From contig NZ_KZ319340.1 of assembly GCF_002744735.1 (NCBI RefSeq), positions 124,001 through 188,000 on the forward strand: 64,000 nucleotides of DNA, given 5' to 3'. Position 1 is the stretch's first letter, and each line of letters begins with the position of its first letter. The stretch comes from Marinobacter guineae. GTDB taxonomy: Bacteria; Pseudomonadota; Gammaproteobacteria; Pseudomonadales; Oleiphilaceae. The position numbers were made by a program, and so were the translations under genes. The notes under the pieces were generated by a model, which did no database searches, was not told the origin of the DNA, and worked only from the letters and a program-made list of their open reading frames with translations. Shown piece after piece: positions 9,687-19,991 of the stretch.

Positions 9687-11174
9687 TCAGTCGGGTCGGG
9701 ACGCCGAATTTTCAATGCCCAGGCTGTCCCAGAGCTCATCCACCCGCTGTTTGACCTCGTCAGTCATGGCGATGGGCTCGCCCCACTCCCGGCTGGTTTC
9801 GCCCGGCCATTTATTGGTGGCATCCATCCCCATCTTGGATCCGAGCCCCGACACTGGCGAGGCAAAGTCCAGATAATCGATGGGCGTGTTCTCCACCAGG
9901 GTGGTGTCACGCACCGGATCCATCCGGGTAGTTATTGCCCAGATCACGTCTTCCCAGTTGCGGGCGTTCACATCATCGTCGGTGACAATCACAAACTTGG
10001 TGTACATGAACTGCCGCAGGAAAGACCATACCCCCATCATCACCCGTTTGGCATGGCCGGGGTACTGTTTCTTCATGGTCACGATAGCAAGCCGATAGGA
10101 ACAGCCTTCCGGAGGCAGGTAGAAATCGACAATCTCCGGAAACTGCTTCTGTAAAATCGGAATGAACACCTCATTCAGCGCTACCCCCAGAATCGCCGGC
10201 TCATCAGGCGGGCGACCGGTGTAGGTGCTGTGATAGATCGGGTCCTTGCGATGGGTCATCCGTTCTACGGTAAACACCGGGAACTGGTCCACTTCGTTGT
10301 AATAACCGGTGTGATCCCCGAACGGCCCTTCCGGGGCCATATCGTCCGGATAGATAAAGCCTTCGAGCACAATCTCGGCGCTGGCCGGCACCTGAAGGTC
10401 ACTCAGGCCACACTGCACCAACTCGGTACGACCGCCTCGCAGCAGGCCCGCAAAGGCATATTCCGACAAGGTGTCCGGCACCGGTGTGACCGCCCCCAGA
10501 ATGGTCGCCGGGTCCGCCCCCAAAGCCACAGCCACCGGATAGGGCTTACCCGGGTTGGCCTTCTGAAATTCCCGGAAATCCAGCGCACCACCCCGATGGC
10601 TGAGCCAGCGCATGATCAGCCGGTTACGGCCTATCACCTGCTGCCGGTAAATCCCCAGGTTCTGCCGTTCCTTGTGGGGCCCTCGAGTAATCACCAGCGG
10701 CCAGGTCACCAGCGGCCCGGCATCCCCCGGCCAGCAGTGCTGCACTGGAATCTGGTACAGATCCACCTGGTCTTTTTCGATCACCACGTCCTGGCAGGGC
10801 GCAGAGCGAAGCACTTTGGGGCTCATACGCATCACCTGCCGGAACAATGGCAGCTTCTCGATGGCATCCCGGAAACCTTTGGGGGGATCCGGTTCCTTCA
10901 GAAAGGCCAGCAGCTTGCCGATATCACGAAGCGCGGTCACGCTGTCCTGCCCCATGCCCAGCGCGACCCGCTTGGGTGTCCCGAACAGGTTGGCCAGTAC
11001 TGGCATGTCATAGCCCTTGGGATTCTCGAACAACAGCGCAGGACCACCTGCCCGCAGAGTGCGATCGCAGATTTCGGTCATTTCCAGGTGGGGGTCGACT
11101 TCAACGGTGATCCGTTTCAGCTCGCCCAGCTTTTCCAGCTGGCCAATGAAGTCTCGCAGGTCGTTGTATTTCAT
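9687..11174 (-). CDS. ubiD: 4-hydroxy-3-polyprenylbenzoate decarboxylase
   Basis: Decarboxylates the polyprenylated ring in ubiquinone synthesis using prenylated FMN. The 495-residue length is normal. It starts [19 protein letters not shown] and contains the conserved block [15 protein letters not shown], then [11 protein letters not shown] and [14 protein letters not shown]. Upstream of its start are two long palindromic elements. The downstream flavoreductase begins one base after its stop. Confidence 0.96.
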   Translation of the reverse strand: MKYNDLRDFIGQLEKLGELKRITVEVDPHLEMTEICDRTLRAGGPALLFENPKGYDMPVLANLFGTPKRVALGMGQDSVTALRDIGKLLAFLKEPDPPKGFRDAIEKLPLFRQVMRMSPKVLRSAPCQDVVIEKDQVDLYQIPVQHCWPGDAGPLVTWPLVITRGPHKERQNLGIYRQQVIGRNRLIMRWLSHRGGALDFREFQKANPGKPYPVAVALGADPATILGAVTPVPDTLSEYAFAGLLRGGRTELVQCGLSDLQVPASAEIVLEGFIYPDDMAPEGPFGDHTGYYNEVDQFPVFTVERMTHRKDPIYHSTYTGRPPDEPAILGVALNEVFIPILQKQFPEIVDFYLPPEGCSYRLAIVTMKKQYPGHAKRVMMGVWSFLRQFMYTKFVIVTDDDVNARNWEDVIWAITTRMDPVRDTTLVENTPIDYLDFASPVSGLGSKMGMDATNKWPGETSREWGEPIAMTDEVKQRVDELWDSLGIENSASRPD

Positions 11175-11243
11175 CGGTTGCTCCGTTCATTATCTGCCAG
11201 TACTACGGAGTATGGTGGTCTCTGGACTGCTTGTTGGGAGCCT

Positions 11244-11354
11244 GAACGAGGTGGGGACCTGCTTTCCCAGACACGCCGTGAACCCATCCCTGGGGGCTTG
11301 GTCTTGCCATCCATGGCAAGACACAGTCTGGGAAAGCAGGTCCCCACCTCGTTC
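11244..11354 (+). repeat. Long palindromic element A (29-bp perfect stem, two inner hairpins)
   Basis: Outer arms 11244-11272 and 11326-11354 are perfectly complementary over 29 bp. The 53-base middle has two smaller hairpins: CCCA/TGGG at 11283-11294 and a perfect 10-bp stem at 11301-11322. Both hairpin tips contain CATCCMTG (11285-11292 CATCCCTG, 11308-11315 CATCCATG). Predicted fold is a three-way junction. It lies between ubiD and rho, 70 bases upstream of the ubiD start. The same architecture recurs at 11450 and 33972 with unrelated stem sequence. Confidence 0.85.
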
Positions 11355-11449
11355 TGCAGATCGCCAGTTGTTCGCAACGCAATGATCGTCACTTTGGTTT
11401 TCTGAAACACCCATTCCCAAACAATCAGATGCGCGCACATGGCTTGAAC

Positions 11450-11558
11450 GGCGGAGCCGGGGCAAGCCTCCCCGGACCGTGCATTGCCAGGGATGGCAAT
11501 GCCGAGCCCCCAGGGATGGGTTCACGGCGTGTCCGGGGAGGTTTGCCCCGGCTCTGCC
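11450..11558 (-). repeat. Long palindromic element B, inverted relative to A
   Basis: Outer arms 11450-11477 and 11531-11558 pair at 26 of 28 positions. Inner hairpins are at 11481-11502 (9-bp perfect stem) and 11509-11520. Read on the minus strand the order and spacing match element A: conserved ACGCCGTGAACCC after the arm, then CATCCCTG in each hairpin. Its stem sequence differs from that of A. It ends 51 bases before the 3' end of rho, so it may also act at the end of the rho transcript. Confidence 0.82.
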
Positions 11559-11608
11559 CGCCCCCAAAACCTCAGGTGCTCGTCTAAAAAAACGCGTCAG
11601 GCCAGAAA

Positions 11609-12871
11609 TCACCGACGCTTCATGGACTGGAAGAACTCGTCGTTGGTCTTGGTATCCCGCAGCTTGTCCAGCAGGAACTCAAGAGAAGCGGTATCGTCGT
11701 CCATGGAGTGCAGCAGCTTGCGCAGAATCCAGACACGCTGGATATCTGCTTCGCTCATCAGCAGATCTTCACGGCGGGTACCGGACCGGCGAATATTGAT
11801 GGCCGGGTAGACGCGCTTCTCGGCGATCTTGCGGTCCAGGTGAATTTCCATGTTACCGGTGCCCTTGAACTCCTCGTAGATAACCTCGTCCATCTTGGAA
11901 CCGGTATCCACCAGCGCCGTCGCCAGGATGGTCAGGCTGCCGCCCTCCTCCACGTTACGGGCCGCACCGAAGAAACGCTTCGGTTTTTCCAGGGCGTGGG
12001 CGTCCACACCACCGGTCAGGACCTTACCGGAAGACGGAATCACCGTGTTGTAGGCGCGAGCCAGACGGGTGATAGAGTCCAGCAGGATAACCACATCCTT
12101 CTTGTGCTCGACCAGGCGCTTGGCCTTTTCGATCACCATCTCGGCCACCTGAACGTGACGGGCCGGGGGCTCATCGAAGGTGGAGGCGATGACTTCGCCG
12201 CGCACCGTGCGCTGCATCTCGGTCACTTCCTCCGGCCGCTCGTCAATCAGCAGTACCATCACATGGCACTCGGGATTGTTACGGGTGATGGACTGGGCAA
12301 TGCTCTGCATCAGCAGCGTTTTACCGGCCTTGGGCGGCGAAACGATCAGGCCGCGCTGGCCCTTGCCGATGGGTGCCACCAGGTCCAGCACGCGGGACGA
12401 GAGATCCTCGGTGCTGCCGTTACCTGCCTCGAGCATCAGGCGCTCGTCAGGAAACAGCGGTGTTAGGTTCTCGAACAGGATCTTGTTACGGGCGTTATCC
12501 GGCTTGTCGAAGTTGATCTCGCTGACCTTCAACAGGGCGAAATAGCGCTCACCGTCTTTCGGCGGGCGGATCTTGCCGGCAACTGTGTCGCCAGTCCGCA
12601 GGTTGAACCGACGAATCTGGCTGGGGGAGACGTAGATGTCGTCAGGTCCTGCCAGATAGGAGGCATCAGCAGAACGGAGGAAGCCGAATCCGTCCTGCAG
12701 AATTTCCAGTACGCCGTCACCGTAGATGTCTTCGCCGCTCTTGGCATGCTTCTTCAGGATGGTGAAGATCACATCCTGTTTGCGCGAACGAGCCAGGTTA
12801 TCGAGGCCCATCTCTTGCGCAATATCGAGCAATTCGGGCATGGAATTCTGCTTGAGTTCAGTAAGATTCAT
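11609..12871 (-). CDS. rho: Transcription termination factor Rho
   Basis: Hexameric RNA helicase/ATPase for factor-dependent termination. 420 residues, normal length. The N-terminal Rho_N region is [20 protein letters not shown] and the cold-shock-like RNA-binding domain includes [10 protein letters not shown]. The Walker A motif is [11 protein letters not shown] near residue 180, and [13 protein letters not shown] and [13 protein letters not shown] follow. In Pseudomonas rho follows trxA directly; here a molybdenum-cofactor operon lies between them on the other strand. Confidence 0.98.
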   Translation of the reverse strand: MNLTELKQNSMPELLDIAQEMGLDNLARSRKQDVIFTILKKHAKSGEDIYGDGVLEILQDGFGFLRSADASYLAGPDDIYVSPSQIRRFNLRTGDTVAGKIRPPKDGERYFALLKVSEINFDKPDNARNKILFENLTPLFPDERLMLEAGNGSTEDLSSRVLDLVAPIGKGQRGLIVSPPKAGKTLLMQSIAQSITRNNPECHVMVLLIDERPEEVTEMQRTVRGEVIASTFDEPPARHVQVAEMVIEKAKRLVEHKKDVVILLDSITRLARAYNTVIPSSGKVLTGGVDAHALEKPKRFFGAARNVEEGGSLTILATALVDTGSKMDEVIYEEFKGTGNMEIHLDRKIAEKRVYPAINIRRSGTRREDLLMSEADIQRVWILRKLLHSMDDDTASLEFLLDKLRDTKTNDEFFQSMKRR

Positions 12872-13232
12872 AGTTTATTGGATTTTCAGGAATGGAAGTA
12901 AACGAATATTGGAATGACAGGGGTGCCACAGAACGTATTGATCGAATAAACGCTGAAACTGATGCTGGCCAGATGGAGCAACCGGTGTAGATGAAGTCCG
13001 GGATTAAAGTACTGAAGCCAGAGAGTGGGAACAACCGTTCGCCGGGCAAGACGGATCATCGGCCACCTGACTGGCGAATGTCAAGTGTACCGCACAAAAT
13101 AACGCCAATTATCCTGCAACCCGGGCATCCAGCTGTCAACGCCTCCCCCTGATGGGTTACTCCCTTCCATTGGTAGCCCGTGATGGCGATACTGGCGTAT
13201 AAGAACTTTTCAACGATTCTGGAGTGCCAGCC
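12872..13232. other. Intergenic region between divergent rho and moaB
   Basis: 361 bases between divergent starts. It must hold the leader and promoters of rho (minus) and moaB (plus). I see no convincing sigma-70 pair, terminator or riboswitch by eye. A GGAG at 13221-13224 is the ribosome site for moaB. A 63-codon minus-strand frame overlapping the rho start lacks a credible ribosome site. Confidence 0.5.
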
Positions 13233-13805
13233 ATGAGCAGTAAACCAAGTAGTGAACTGAAACCCCTGAACATTGCCCTGCTGACCGTATCCGACACTCG
13301 CGGGCCGGAGGAAGATACGTCTGGACAGTTTCTCGAGGACAGCGTTATCGAGGCCGGACACCATCTGGTCGCCCGTCGCATTCTGCCCGATGATGTCTAC
13401 CTGGTGCGGGCGCTGATGTCTGGCTGGATTGCCGACCCGGAGGTGCACGTGGTAATTATCACCGGTGGCACTGGTCTCCTTGAACGGGACAGCACCCCGG
13501 AGGCGGTCGGCCCTCTGTTTGATAAAACCATTGATGGTTTCGGTGAGGAGTTCCGGCGCCTGTCTGCCTCTGAAATCGGCTCTTCTACCGTCCAGTCGCG
13601 GGCGCTCGGAGGCATGGCAAACCATACGGTGATATTCTGTCTGCCCGGCTCCACCGGCGCCTGCCGCACCGGATGGAACGGCATTCTCAGCAGCCAGCTG
13701 GACAGCCGGCACGGCCCGTGTAACTTCTCGGCCCTGGTCTTGCGCAAGCCGGACAAGCCGATGCAGCGGATCAATGAAGTCATTGGCCAACGCGCCCAAC
13801 GCTGA
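13233..13805 (+). CDS. moaB: Molybdenum cofactor biosynthesis protein MoaB
   Basis: Molybdopterin-binding (MoCF) domain protein that adenylylates, or assists adenylylation of, molybdopterin. 190 residues: [20 protein letters not shown] at the start, [20 protein letters not shown] as the ligand loop, and [13 protein letters not shown] near the end. I use ATG 13233 because GGAG lies 8 bases upstream; a GTG at 13224 overlaps that site. First gene of a moaB-moeA-moaD-moaE run. moaA and moaC are not in the window. Confidence 0.93.
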   Translation: MSSKPSSELKPLNIALLTVSDTRGPEEDTSGQFLEDSVIEAGHHLVARRILPDDVYLVRALMSGWIADPEVHVVIITGGTGLLERDSTPEAVGPLFDKTIDGFGEEFRRLSASEIGSSTVQSRALGGMANHTVIFCLPGSTGACRTGWNGILSSQLDSRHGPCNFSALVLRKPDKPMQRINEVIGQRAQR

Positions 13806-13839
13806 GGCGAATAGTAACCCGAACCGGAGTTCAGAATTG

Positions 13840-15054
13840 ATGGCCAACCCAAACCTGACGCCGCTGGAAGACGCCCTTGCTCGCCTGTTATCAGCAGCAC
13901 CCGTGGTCACCGGGGTAGAAACGGTGCCTCTCGCCGACTCACTGGGCCGGGTGCTTGCCGAGAATCATTATGTCCCGGCCGACGTGCCGCCGGCGGACAA
14001 CAGTGCGGTAGACGGTTACGCCCTGCGCAAACAGGATCTTCGCCAGGACCAGGCGATACCGGTCTCGGCCCGGATTCCCGCCGGTGAAGCGCCGAAAGCT
14101 CTGGCGCCGGGTACCGCCGCCCGAATTTTCACCGGCTCGGAGATTCCCGAGGGCGCAGACGCGGTGGTGATGCAGGAACGCGTGGAGGTGACCGACGCCG
14201 GGATTGTTGTCCAGGCAGAGGTGACCGAGGGGCAGAACATTCGTCGCCGGGGCCAGGATCTGACCAGGGGCGACCTTGCCCTGGCGAAAGGTACGCAGGT
14301 TCGTCCGCACGAAATGGGCCTGCTGGCTTCCATGGGTATTGCCAGGGTTCCCGTTCTGGCACGGCTGAAGGTCGCCATTCTCTCCACCGGCGACGAGCTG
14401 GTAGACCCCGGAACGCCCCTGGCCCCCGGGCAAATCTACAACAGCAATCGCTTCACGCTGCTTGGCCTGCTCGCCCAGGCCGGCTGCGAGGTGGTGCTGT
14501 GTGAAACGCTGCGGGACAAACGTGAAGCAACCCGGGAAACTCTGCTCCGCGCGGCGGAGTCGTCGGATCTGATCATTACCAGCGGCGGGGTTTCCGTAGG
14601 CGAAGAGGACCACGTGCGGGCAGTGCTGGAAGAATACGGCAGCCTGTCGCTCTGGCGCATGGCCATCAAGCCCGGAAAGCCTTTGGCCTTTGGCGCCATC
14701 GGCGGCACACCAGTGCTGGGATTGCCCGGCAACCCGGCCTCTGTGCTGGTGACCTTCCTGGTTGTGGGCATGCCCTACATTCGAAAATGCCAGGGACGGA
14801 AACGTACAGCACCCATCGGCGAGAAGGTACCGGCGGCCTTTACCATGTCATCAACCTCGGTGCGCAGGGAGTTTGTCCGGGCAAGGAAAGAGACCCGGGA
14901 ATCCGGGGTGGTGGTCGCCGCATTTCCCAATCAGAGCTCCGGCGTTCTGAGCGCTGCCTGCTGGGCCGATGGCCTGGCGGTGGTGCCGGAAAACACCACG
15001 GTGAGCCCCGGAGACCTGCTAACCTATTATTCATTTTCGGAATTGTTGAGCTGA
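13840..15054 (+). CDS. moeA: Molybdopterin molybdenumtransferase
   Basis: Inserts molybdenum into adenylylated molybdopterin. 404 residues from ATG 13840, preceded by GGAG at 13826. Family hallmarks are [14 protein letters not shown] (residues ~48-61), [52 protein letters not shown] and [14 protein letters not shown]. The frame is open upstream to an ATG at 13774 inside moaB, but those residues are not family-like. moaD starts two bases after its stop. Confidence 0.95.
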   Translation: MANPNLTPLEDALARLLSAAPVVTGVETVPLADSLGRVLAENHYVPADVPPADNSAVDGYALRKQDLRQDQAIPVSARIPAGEAPKALAPGTAARIFTGSEIPEGADAVVMQERVEVTDAGIVVQAEVTEGQNIRRRGQDLTRGDLALAKGTQVRPHEMGLLASMGIARVPVLARLKVAILSTGDELVDPGTPLAPGQIYNSNRFTLLGLLAQAGCEVVLCETLRDKREATRETLLRAAESSDLIITSGGVSVGEEDHVRAVLEEYGSLSLWRMAIKPGKPLAFGAIGGTPVLGLPGNPASVLVTFLVVGMPYIRKCQGRKRTAPIGEKVPAAFTMSSTSVRREFVRARKETRESGVVVAAFPNQSSGVLSAACWADGLAVVPENTTVSPGDLLTYYSFSELLS

Positions 15055-15056
15055 GC

Positions 15057-15317
15057 ATGAGTGATAACACGATTACGGTTCGTTTTTTTGCCCGCCTGCG
15101 GGAAGAGCTGGAAACAGAGGAGCTGAACGTTGAGGCCCTGCCGGGACTCACCGCCGGCGATGTGCTGGCCGAATTGGCGAGCCGGGGCGGTCGATGGGCC
15201 CAGTTGCAGGGGGACCAGCCTGTCATGATTGCGATCAACCAGACCATGGCAAAGGCCGGCTCTTCGGTTCAGGGTGGCGACGAGCTGGCATTTTTCCCGC
15301 CAGTGACCGGAGGTTAA
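15057..15317 (+). CDS. moaD: Molybdopterin synthase sulfur carrier subunit
   Basis: Ubiquitin-like small subunit that delivers sulfur as a C-terminal thiocarboxylate. 86 residues from ATG 15057, two bases after moeA. It begins ITVRFFARLREELE and ends FFPPVTGG, with the required terminal Gly-Gly. A longer open frame upstream lies inside moeA and is a shadow. The moaE start overlaps the tail of this gene's ribosome region by only one base. Confidence 0.95.
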   Translation: MSDNTITVRFFARLREELETEELNVEALPGLTAGDVLAELASRGGRWAQLQGDQPVMIAINQTMAKAGSSVQGGDELAFFPPVTGG

Positions 15318-15318
15318 G

Positions 15319-15765
15319 GTGATTACGATTCAGTCCGGGGATTTTGATGCTGCCGCCGAGTATGACGCGTTGCGGGACAGCGGTGCCGGAACTGGCGCCA
15401 TTGCGACGTTTACCGGGCTGGTGCGAGACAGCGGCGATTTGCAGGGTGTGACGGGGCTTTACCTGGAGCATTATCCGGGGATGACCGAGCAGGTGATACA
15501 GGGGCTGATTGATGAGGCTTCGAAACGCTGGGATGTCCGTGAGGCCCGGGTGATTCATCGGGTTGGGCGGTTAGCCCTGCGGGATCAGATTGTGTTCGTG
15601 GGGGTGTGCAGTGCCCATCGCGGAGATGCGTTTGCGGCCTGTGAGTTCATCATGGACGCTTTGAAGACTTCTGCGCCGTTCTGGAAGAAGGAGATTACCG
15701 GGGACCGCGAGCACTGGGTGGAACAGAAGGAATCGGATCTGGCGCGATCTCAGAACTGGGACTGA
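15319..15765 (+). CDS. moaE: Molybdopterin synthase catalytic subunit
   Basis: Large subunit that converts precursor Z (cPMP) to molybdopterin with MoaD. 148 residues, GTG start at 15319 preceded by AGGTTAAG. Seen: GAIATFTGLVRD, LYLEHYPGMTE, RVIHRVGRLALRDQIV, SAHRGDAF and the active-site lysine region FWKKEITGDREHWVE. Last gene of the operon; a bidirectional terminator follows at 15774. Confidence 0.95.
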   Translation: MITIQSGDFDAAAEYDALRDSGAGTGAIATFTGLVRDSGDLQGVTGLYLEHYPGMTEQVIQGLIDEASKRWDVREARVIHRVGRLALRDQIVFVGVCSAHRGDAFAACEFIMDALKTSAPFWKKEITGDREHWVEQKESDLARSQNWD

Positions 15766-15773
15766 ATGGCGAT

Positions 15774-15815
15774 AAAAAACCGCCCGTGAACCTCAGCTCA
15801 GGGGCGGTTTTTTTT
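15774..15815. terminator. Bidirectional intrinsic terminator between moaE and trxA
   Basis: CCGCCC at 15780-15785 pairs with GGGCGG at 15802-15807. The stem is flanked by A6 on the left and T8 on the right, so it can stop transcripts from both the moa operon (plus) and trxA (minus). Confidence 0.88.
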
Positions 15816-15831
15816 CGCGGCTGGGCTGCAA

Positions 15832-16158
15832 TCAGAGATTGCTGTCCAGAAAAGCCGCCAGTTGGGATTTGGAGAGTGCGCCGACTTTGGTGGCGTCCAC
15901 GTTGCCGTTCTTGAACAGCATCAGGGTCGGAATACCACGGATGTTGAACTTCGGCGGGGTCTGCTCGTTTTCGTCAATGTTAAGCTTGCAGACTTTCAAT
16001 TTGCCGTCGTATTCGTCGGCAATCTCTTCAAGCACCGGCGCGATCATCTTGCAGGGACCACACCATTCTGCCCAGTAGTCCACCAGCACGGGGACGTCGG
16101 ACTGGAGTACATCCTGCTCAAAAGACGCGTCGGTTACATTTACGATATTTCCGCTCAT
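15832..16158 (-). CDS. trxA: Thioredoxin 1
   Basis: Small cytoplasmic dithiol reductant. 108 residues with the active site [14 protein letters not shown] near residue 33 and [12 protein letters not shown] with the cis-Pro. The start is ATG 16158, with AGGAAAAAG just upstream on the minus strand. A longer open frame runs upstream but is not thioredoxin-like. In relatives rho follows directly; here the moa operon intervenes. Confidence 0.96.
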   Translation of the reverse strand: MSGNIVNVTDASFEQDVLQSDVPVLVDYWAEWCGPCKMIAPVLEEIADEYDGKLKVCKLNIDENEQTPPKFNIRGIPTLMLFKNGNVDATKVGALSKSQLAAFLDSNL

Positions 16159-16465
16159 TACTTTTTCCTGATTCTTGCACCACTGTGAAACGCCGGCGGC
16201 CGGATCTGCGAGAGTTCCGATACCGGGCACAGGTGCTGATGACTGTTGCTGAAGGCTGCCACGGTCTGCACGGCAACCCTTCACCCAATTGGCGATACAC
16301 AATACTTTACGCGATTGATCACTCGGATGTGAAGCAGTAGATCCACCTCTATGAATCGATCCGGGCCTGACCCCGGTCAAATCCCCGCGTCTGCCGGTTA
16401 CTGACAGGCCTGAGGGATTTCGCTTATAGTACCCCGCAAGTTCATTCCAAAAGGATTTCGACCAC
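16159..16465. other. Intergenic region between divergent trxA and ppx
   Basis: 307 bases containing the ribosome site of trxA at its left end and AAGGAT (16451-16456) for ppx at its right end. A TATAGT-like -10 candidate lies near 16433 for ppx but has no well-spaced -35. I see no other structure. Confidence 0.45.
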
Positions 16466-17995
16466 GTGACGGCCGCCGCCTCCACCGCCGAAAACGCTGC
16501 GTCCTCGCCAGAGGTGCTTGCAGCCATCGACATGGGCTCGAACAGCTTCCACATGGTGGTTGCCAGACTAGTGCATGGGGAAATCCGGACCCTCGAGAAG
16601 ATGGGGGAAAAAGTACAGCTTGGCGCAGGACTGGATCAGTACAACCGACTGACTGAAGAGGCGCAGGAGCGCGCCCTGACCTGTCTCGGCCGCTTTGCTC
16701 AGCGTCTCCAGGGGATGCCACCGAAGGCTGTGCAGATTGTCGGCACCAACGCCCTCAGGGTGGCTCGCAACGCCCATGAATTCATGGCCCGCGCGGAGGA
16801 GGTTCTCGGCTATCCGGTGGAGATCATTGCCGGGCGCGAGGAAGCGCGGCTGATCTACCTGGGTGTATCCCATACCCTGTCTGACGATATCGGGCGCCGG
16901 CTGGTAATCGATATCGGCGGCGGCAGTACCGAGTTCATTATCGGCCAGCGTTTCGAACCCCAGGAGCTTGAAAGCCTGCACATGGGCTGTGTTTCCTTCC
17001 GGAACCGGTATTTCCCGGATGGCAAGATTACCCGGCGACAGATGGACAAGGCGGTGACCCACGCCGAACAGGAACTGCTGAATATCCGCCAGCATTACCG
17101 CTCCGTGGGATGGCAGAGCGCCGTCGGTTCATCCGGCTCGATCAAGGCGATTGCCAGTGTCCTGTCATCCCTGAAAATTACCGATGGCACCATCACCCTC
17201 CCCGCCATGCAGGAACTGCGCAAGCGCTTGGTGGATATGGGTAAAACGGAAAAACTGGCTGATCTGGGTGTGCGCTCGGACCGCCAGAGCATTTTCCCTG
17301 CCGGCTTTGCCATTCTGATGGGAGCGTTCCAGTCCCTCGGTATCACCGAAATGTCGTTTGCTGACGGCGCCCTGCGGGAAGGCCTGCTCTACGACATCGT
17401 CGGGCGGATCCAGCACGAGGATGTGCGGGAGCGGACAATTTCCGCCCTGCAGGAACGTTATCACGTTGATCAGGAGCACGGCGCGGCAGTCGAAGCGACC
17501 GCCGTTGCCGCCTGGGAGCAGGTGGCGGACGCCTGGGCGCTGCACACAGCGGCCGATGAAGAGGTTCTGCGCTGGGCCTGCCGTCTGCACGAAATCGGTC
17601 TGACGATCTCCCACAGTCAGTACCACAAGCACGGTGCCTACCTGTTGCGATACTCGGACCTTCCCGGCTTCAGCCAGCAATTCCAGCGGGACCTGGCCAC
17701 GCTGGTTCGCGGCCACCGGCGCAAGTTCTCCTCGGCCATCTTCGAGGGGCTGGACCCGGAAGATATTATCCGGCTTCGCTATCTCTGCGTCCTGGTGCGT
17801 CTGGCCGTCCTCCTTCAGCATCCCCGCAATATGGAGCCGGCGCCGGAGTTCACCCTGAATCCCCACAAGAACAAGCTGGTACTGGAGTTTCCAGCCGGCT
17901 GGCTGGATGACCGGCCGCTGACCCTGGCCGATCTTGAAAACGAACGTGATTATCTCACCAAGCAGAATTTCACTCTGGAGATCAGTGGAGGCTGA
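16466..17995 (+). CDS. ppx: Exopolyphosphatase (Ppx/GppA family)
   Basis: Hydrolyses terminal phosphates of polyphosphate. 509 residues, GTG start at 16466. The ASKHA-fold phosphate loops are seen as [32 protein letters not shown] and [14 protein letters not shown]-terminal HD-like region contains [22 protein letters not shown]. In Pseudomonas ppx is convergent with ppk; no ppk is seen here, where an ABC-F gene lies convergently 6 bases away. Confidence 0.93.
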   Translation: MTAAASTAENAASSPEVLAAIDMGSNSFHMVVARLVHGEIRTLEKMGEKVQLGAGLDQYNRLTEEAQERALTCLGRFAQRLQGMPPKAVQIVGTNALRVARNAHEFMARAEEVLGYPVEIIAGREEARLIYLGVSHTLSDDIGRRLVIDIGGGSTEFIIGQRFEPQELESLHMGCVSFRNRYFPDGKITRRQMDKAVTHAEQELLNIRQHYRSVGWQSAVGSSGSIKAIASVLSSLKITDGTITLPAMQELRKRLVDMGKTEKLADLGVRSDRQSIFPAGFAILMGAFQSLGITEMSFADGALREGLLYDIVGRIQHEDVRERTISALQERYHVDQEHGAAVEATAVAAWEQVADAWALHTAADEEVLRWACRLHEIGLTISHSQYHKHGAYLLRYSDLPGFSQQFQRDLATLVRGHRRKFSSAIFEGLDPEDIIRLRYLCVLVRLAVLLQHPRNMEPAPEFTLNPHKNKLVLEFPAGWLDDRPLTLADLENERDYLTKQNFTLEISGG

Positions 17996-18001
17996 GGGCG
18001 G

Positions 18002-19945
18002 TCAGTCCGCCAGCTCCGCCTCCAGCGATTCGACAGCTTCACTGACCTCAAGCCATTGCGCCTCGACCTCTTCGAGGCGGGCTTTTGCAGTTGCCTGCTC
18101 GCCAAGCAACCCTTTCATCCGGACCTTACCGCTCTCTTCATACAGCTCCGGGTCCGCGAGTTCTCCCTCCAGCACCACCAGTCTCTGGTTCAGCCGATCC
18201 ATTTCCTTTTCCAGGGACACCTGCTGCTTGCGATAGGGGCTGAGCTTTTGCCGGAGGGCTGCCTCCGCGCGCTTGCGGGCCTTCCGGTCATCGGCGCTTT
18301 CGCCGGTTCCAACCGCCGATTCCGCCGAGTCTTGCTGACCAGACTGCGATCGCTTCGGTGCTTCGGTTTCATCCTTGCGACGGTCTGCCAGCCAGCGCTC
18401 GTAGTCTTCAAGATCACCCTCATACTCAACAAACCGGCCATCGTTCACCAGCCAGAATTCGTCTACCGTGTTTCTTAGCAGGTGTCGGTCGTGGGAAACC
18501 ACCACAATAGCACCCTCAAAATTCTGCAGGGCCATGGTCAGGGCCTGGCGCATTTCCAGGTCCAGGTGGTTGGTCGGCTCGTCCAGCAGGAGCAGATTCG
18601 GTTTCTGCCATGCAATAACCGCCAGTGCCACCCTGGCCTTTTCGCCACCGGAGAATGAACGGATCGGGCTCAGAGCCTCATCGCCATGAAAATCAAAGCC
18701 TCCGAGAAAGTTCCGGATGCTCTGTTCCGAGGCTTTCGGTGCCAGCCGCTGCAAATGCAGGAACGGGCTGGCATCCAGGTCCAGAGATTCCAGCTGATGC
18801 TGGGCAAAGTAGCCAATGGCTAAATGCTCGCCACAGGTGCGTTCTCCGGACAACAGGGTGCTTTCCCCCCTGAGCGCATCCATCAGAGTGGATTTACCAG
18901 CACCATTGGGGCCCAGAAGACCGATGCGACTGCCGGGTAGCAGGGTCAGATTGATGCCGTCGAGGATTGTGGTGCTGCCGTGTCCGGCCTTGCCGTTGCG
19001 GATCCCTAACAGGGGATTGGACACTTTCTCCGCCACCGGAAACTCGAAGCTGAAGGGAGAATCAATATGGGCCGGGGCAATGCGCTCCATACGTTCCAGG
19101 GCCTTCACCCGGCTCTGGGCCTGACGGGCCTTGGTCGCTTGCGCCTTGAAGCGGTCGATAAAACGCTGAATCTCGGCAATCCTGGCTTGCTGGCGCTCGA
19201 AACCGGCCTGCTGCTGGGCCAGACGCTCGCTGCGCTGACCTTCAAAGGCTGAGTAATTACCCGTATAAAGCTCCAGCTTCCTTCGGTCGAAATGCACCAC
19301 ATGGGTGGCGACACGGTCCATGAAATCACGGTCGTGGGAAATGAACAGCAGGGTGCCCTGGTACCGGCGCAGCCAGTTTTCCAGCCATAAACAGGCATCC
19401 AGATCCAGGTGGTTGGTTGGCTCATCCAGCAGCAACAGGTCTGACGGTCGCATCAGGGCCTGTGCCAGGTTCAGGCGGATTCGCCAGCCGCCGGAAAACG
19501 CCGATACCGGCCGGTCTGCGTCCTCGTCCGAGAAGCCCAGCCCCCTGATCAGCGCCTCTGCGCGACGGGCCGCGGACCATGCCTCGTGCACATCCAGCTC
19601 ACCGTGGATGCGGGCAATGGCATGGTCATCACCGACGGCTTCGGCCTGCTCCAGCTCCCGTTCCAGGCGGCGCAGATCGAGATCGCCATCAAGAACGAAA
19701 TCCCGCGCACTGCGCCCTGAGGCTCTGACCTCCTGGGCCATGTGGGCAATGCGGCAACCCCCGGGCAGTGAAACCGTGCCCTGTTCCTGAGCCAACTGGC
19801 CCAGCAACAGCTGGAAAAGGCTCGATTTTCCAGCACCATTGGCGCCGACAATAGCCACTCGCTGGCCGGGCTGGACCGTGAGGCTGACCGATTCTAGCAA
19901 CCAGACGCCGCCCCGTTGTAAACTGAGATCAGTGATCGTTAACAT
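18002..19945 (-). CDS. yheS: ABC-F family ATPase, YheS type
   Basis: Soluble twin-ATPase of the ABC-F class, predicted ribosome-associated. 647 residues. First cassette: VGANGAGKSSL, SGGWRIRLNLAQAL, LLLLDEPTNHLDLDACLWLE. Second: LGPNGAGKSTLMDAL, SFSGGEKARVALAV, LLLLDEPTNHLDLEMRQAL. An interdomain linker is rich in Arg/Lys/Gln (residues ~245-290), and a charged coiled-coil tail follows at ~525-645. Length and linker fit YheS better than Uup or EttA. No transmembrane segment. The gene after its start on the plus strand is the usual TIGR02444 neighbour. Confidence 0.9.
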   Translation of the reverse strand: MLTITDLSLQRGGVWLLESVSLTVQPGQRVAIVGANGAGKSSLFQLLLGQLAQEQGTVSLPGGCRIAHMAQEVRASGRSARDFVLDGDLDLRRLERELEQAEAVGDDHAIARIHGELDVHEAWSAARRAEALIRGLGFSDEDADRPVSAFSGGWRIRLNLAQALMRPSDLLLLDEPTNHLDLDACLWLENWLRRYQGTLLFISHDRDFMDRVATHVVHFDRRKLELYTGNYSAFEGQRSERLAQQQAGFERQQARIAEIQRFIDRFKAQATKARQAQSRVKALERMERIAPAHIDSPFSFEFPVAEKVSNPLLGIRNGKAGHGSTTILDGINLTLLPGSRIGLLGPNGAGKSTLMDALRGESTLLSGERTCGEHLAIGYFAQHQLESLDLDASPFLHLQRLAPKASEQSIRNFLGGFDFHGDEALSPIRSFSGGEKARVALAVIAWQKPNLLLLDEPTNHLDLEMRQALTMALQNFEGAIVVVSHDRHLLRNTVDEFWLVNDGRFVEYEGDLEDYERWLADRRKDETEAPKRSQSGQQDSAESAVGTGESADDRKARKRAEAALRQKLSPYRKQQVSLEKEMDRLNQRLVVLEGELADPELYEESGKVRMKGLLGEQATAKARLEEVEAQWLEVSEAVESLEAELAD

Positions 19946-19991
19946 ACTTTCATTTTATCAACGTAAAGTGTTCAGGAAAGGCTCAGCGCAT

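Noticed and set aside
11244-11558. Elements A and B as ordinary intrinsic terminators
   Set aside because: No T-run follows the stems, and the conserved middle with two hairpins is more complex than a terminator needs. Terminator action cannot be excluded as a side role.
11190-11612. Short ORFs over the palindromic elements (11190-11612, 11479-11810)
   Set aside because: They simply translate the palindromes and their conserved middle in either strand; the structure explains the open frames better than a protein.
12858-13049. 63-codon minus-strand frame ahead of rho as a leader peptide
   Set aside because: It overlaps the rho start, has no clear ribosome site, and does not resemble known rho leaders.
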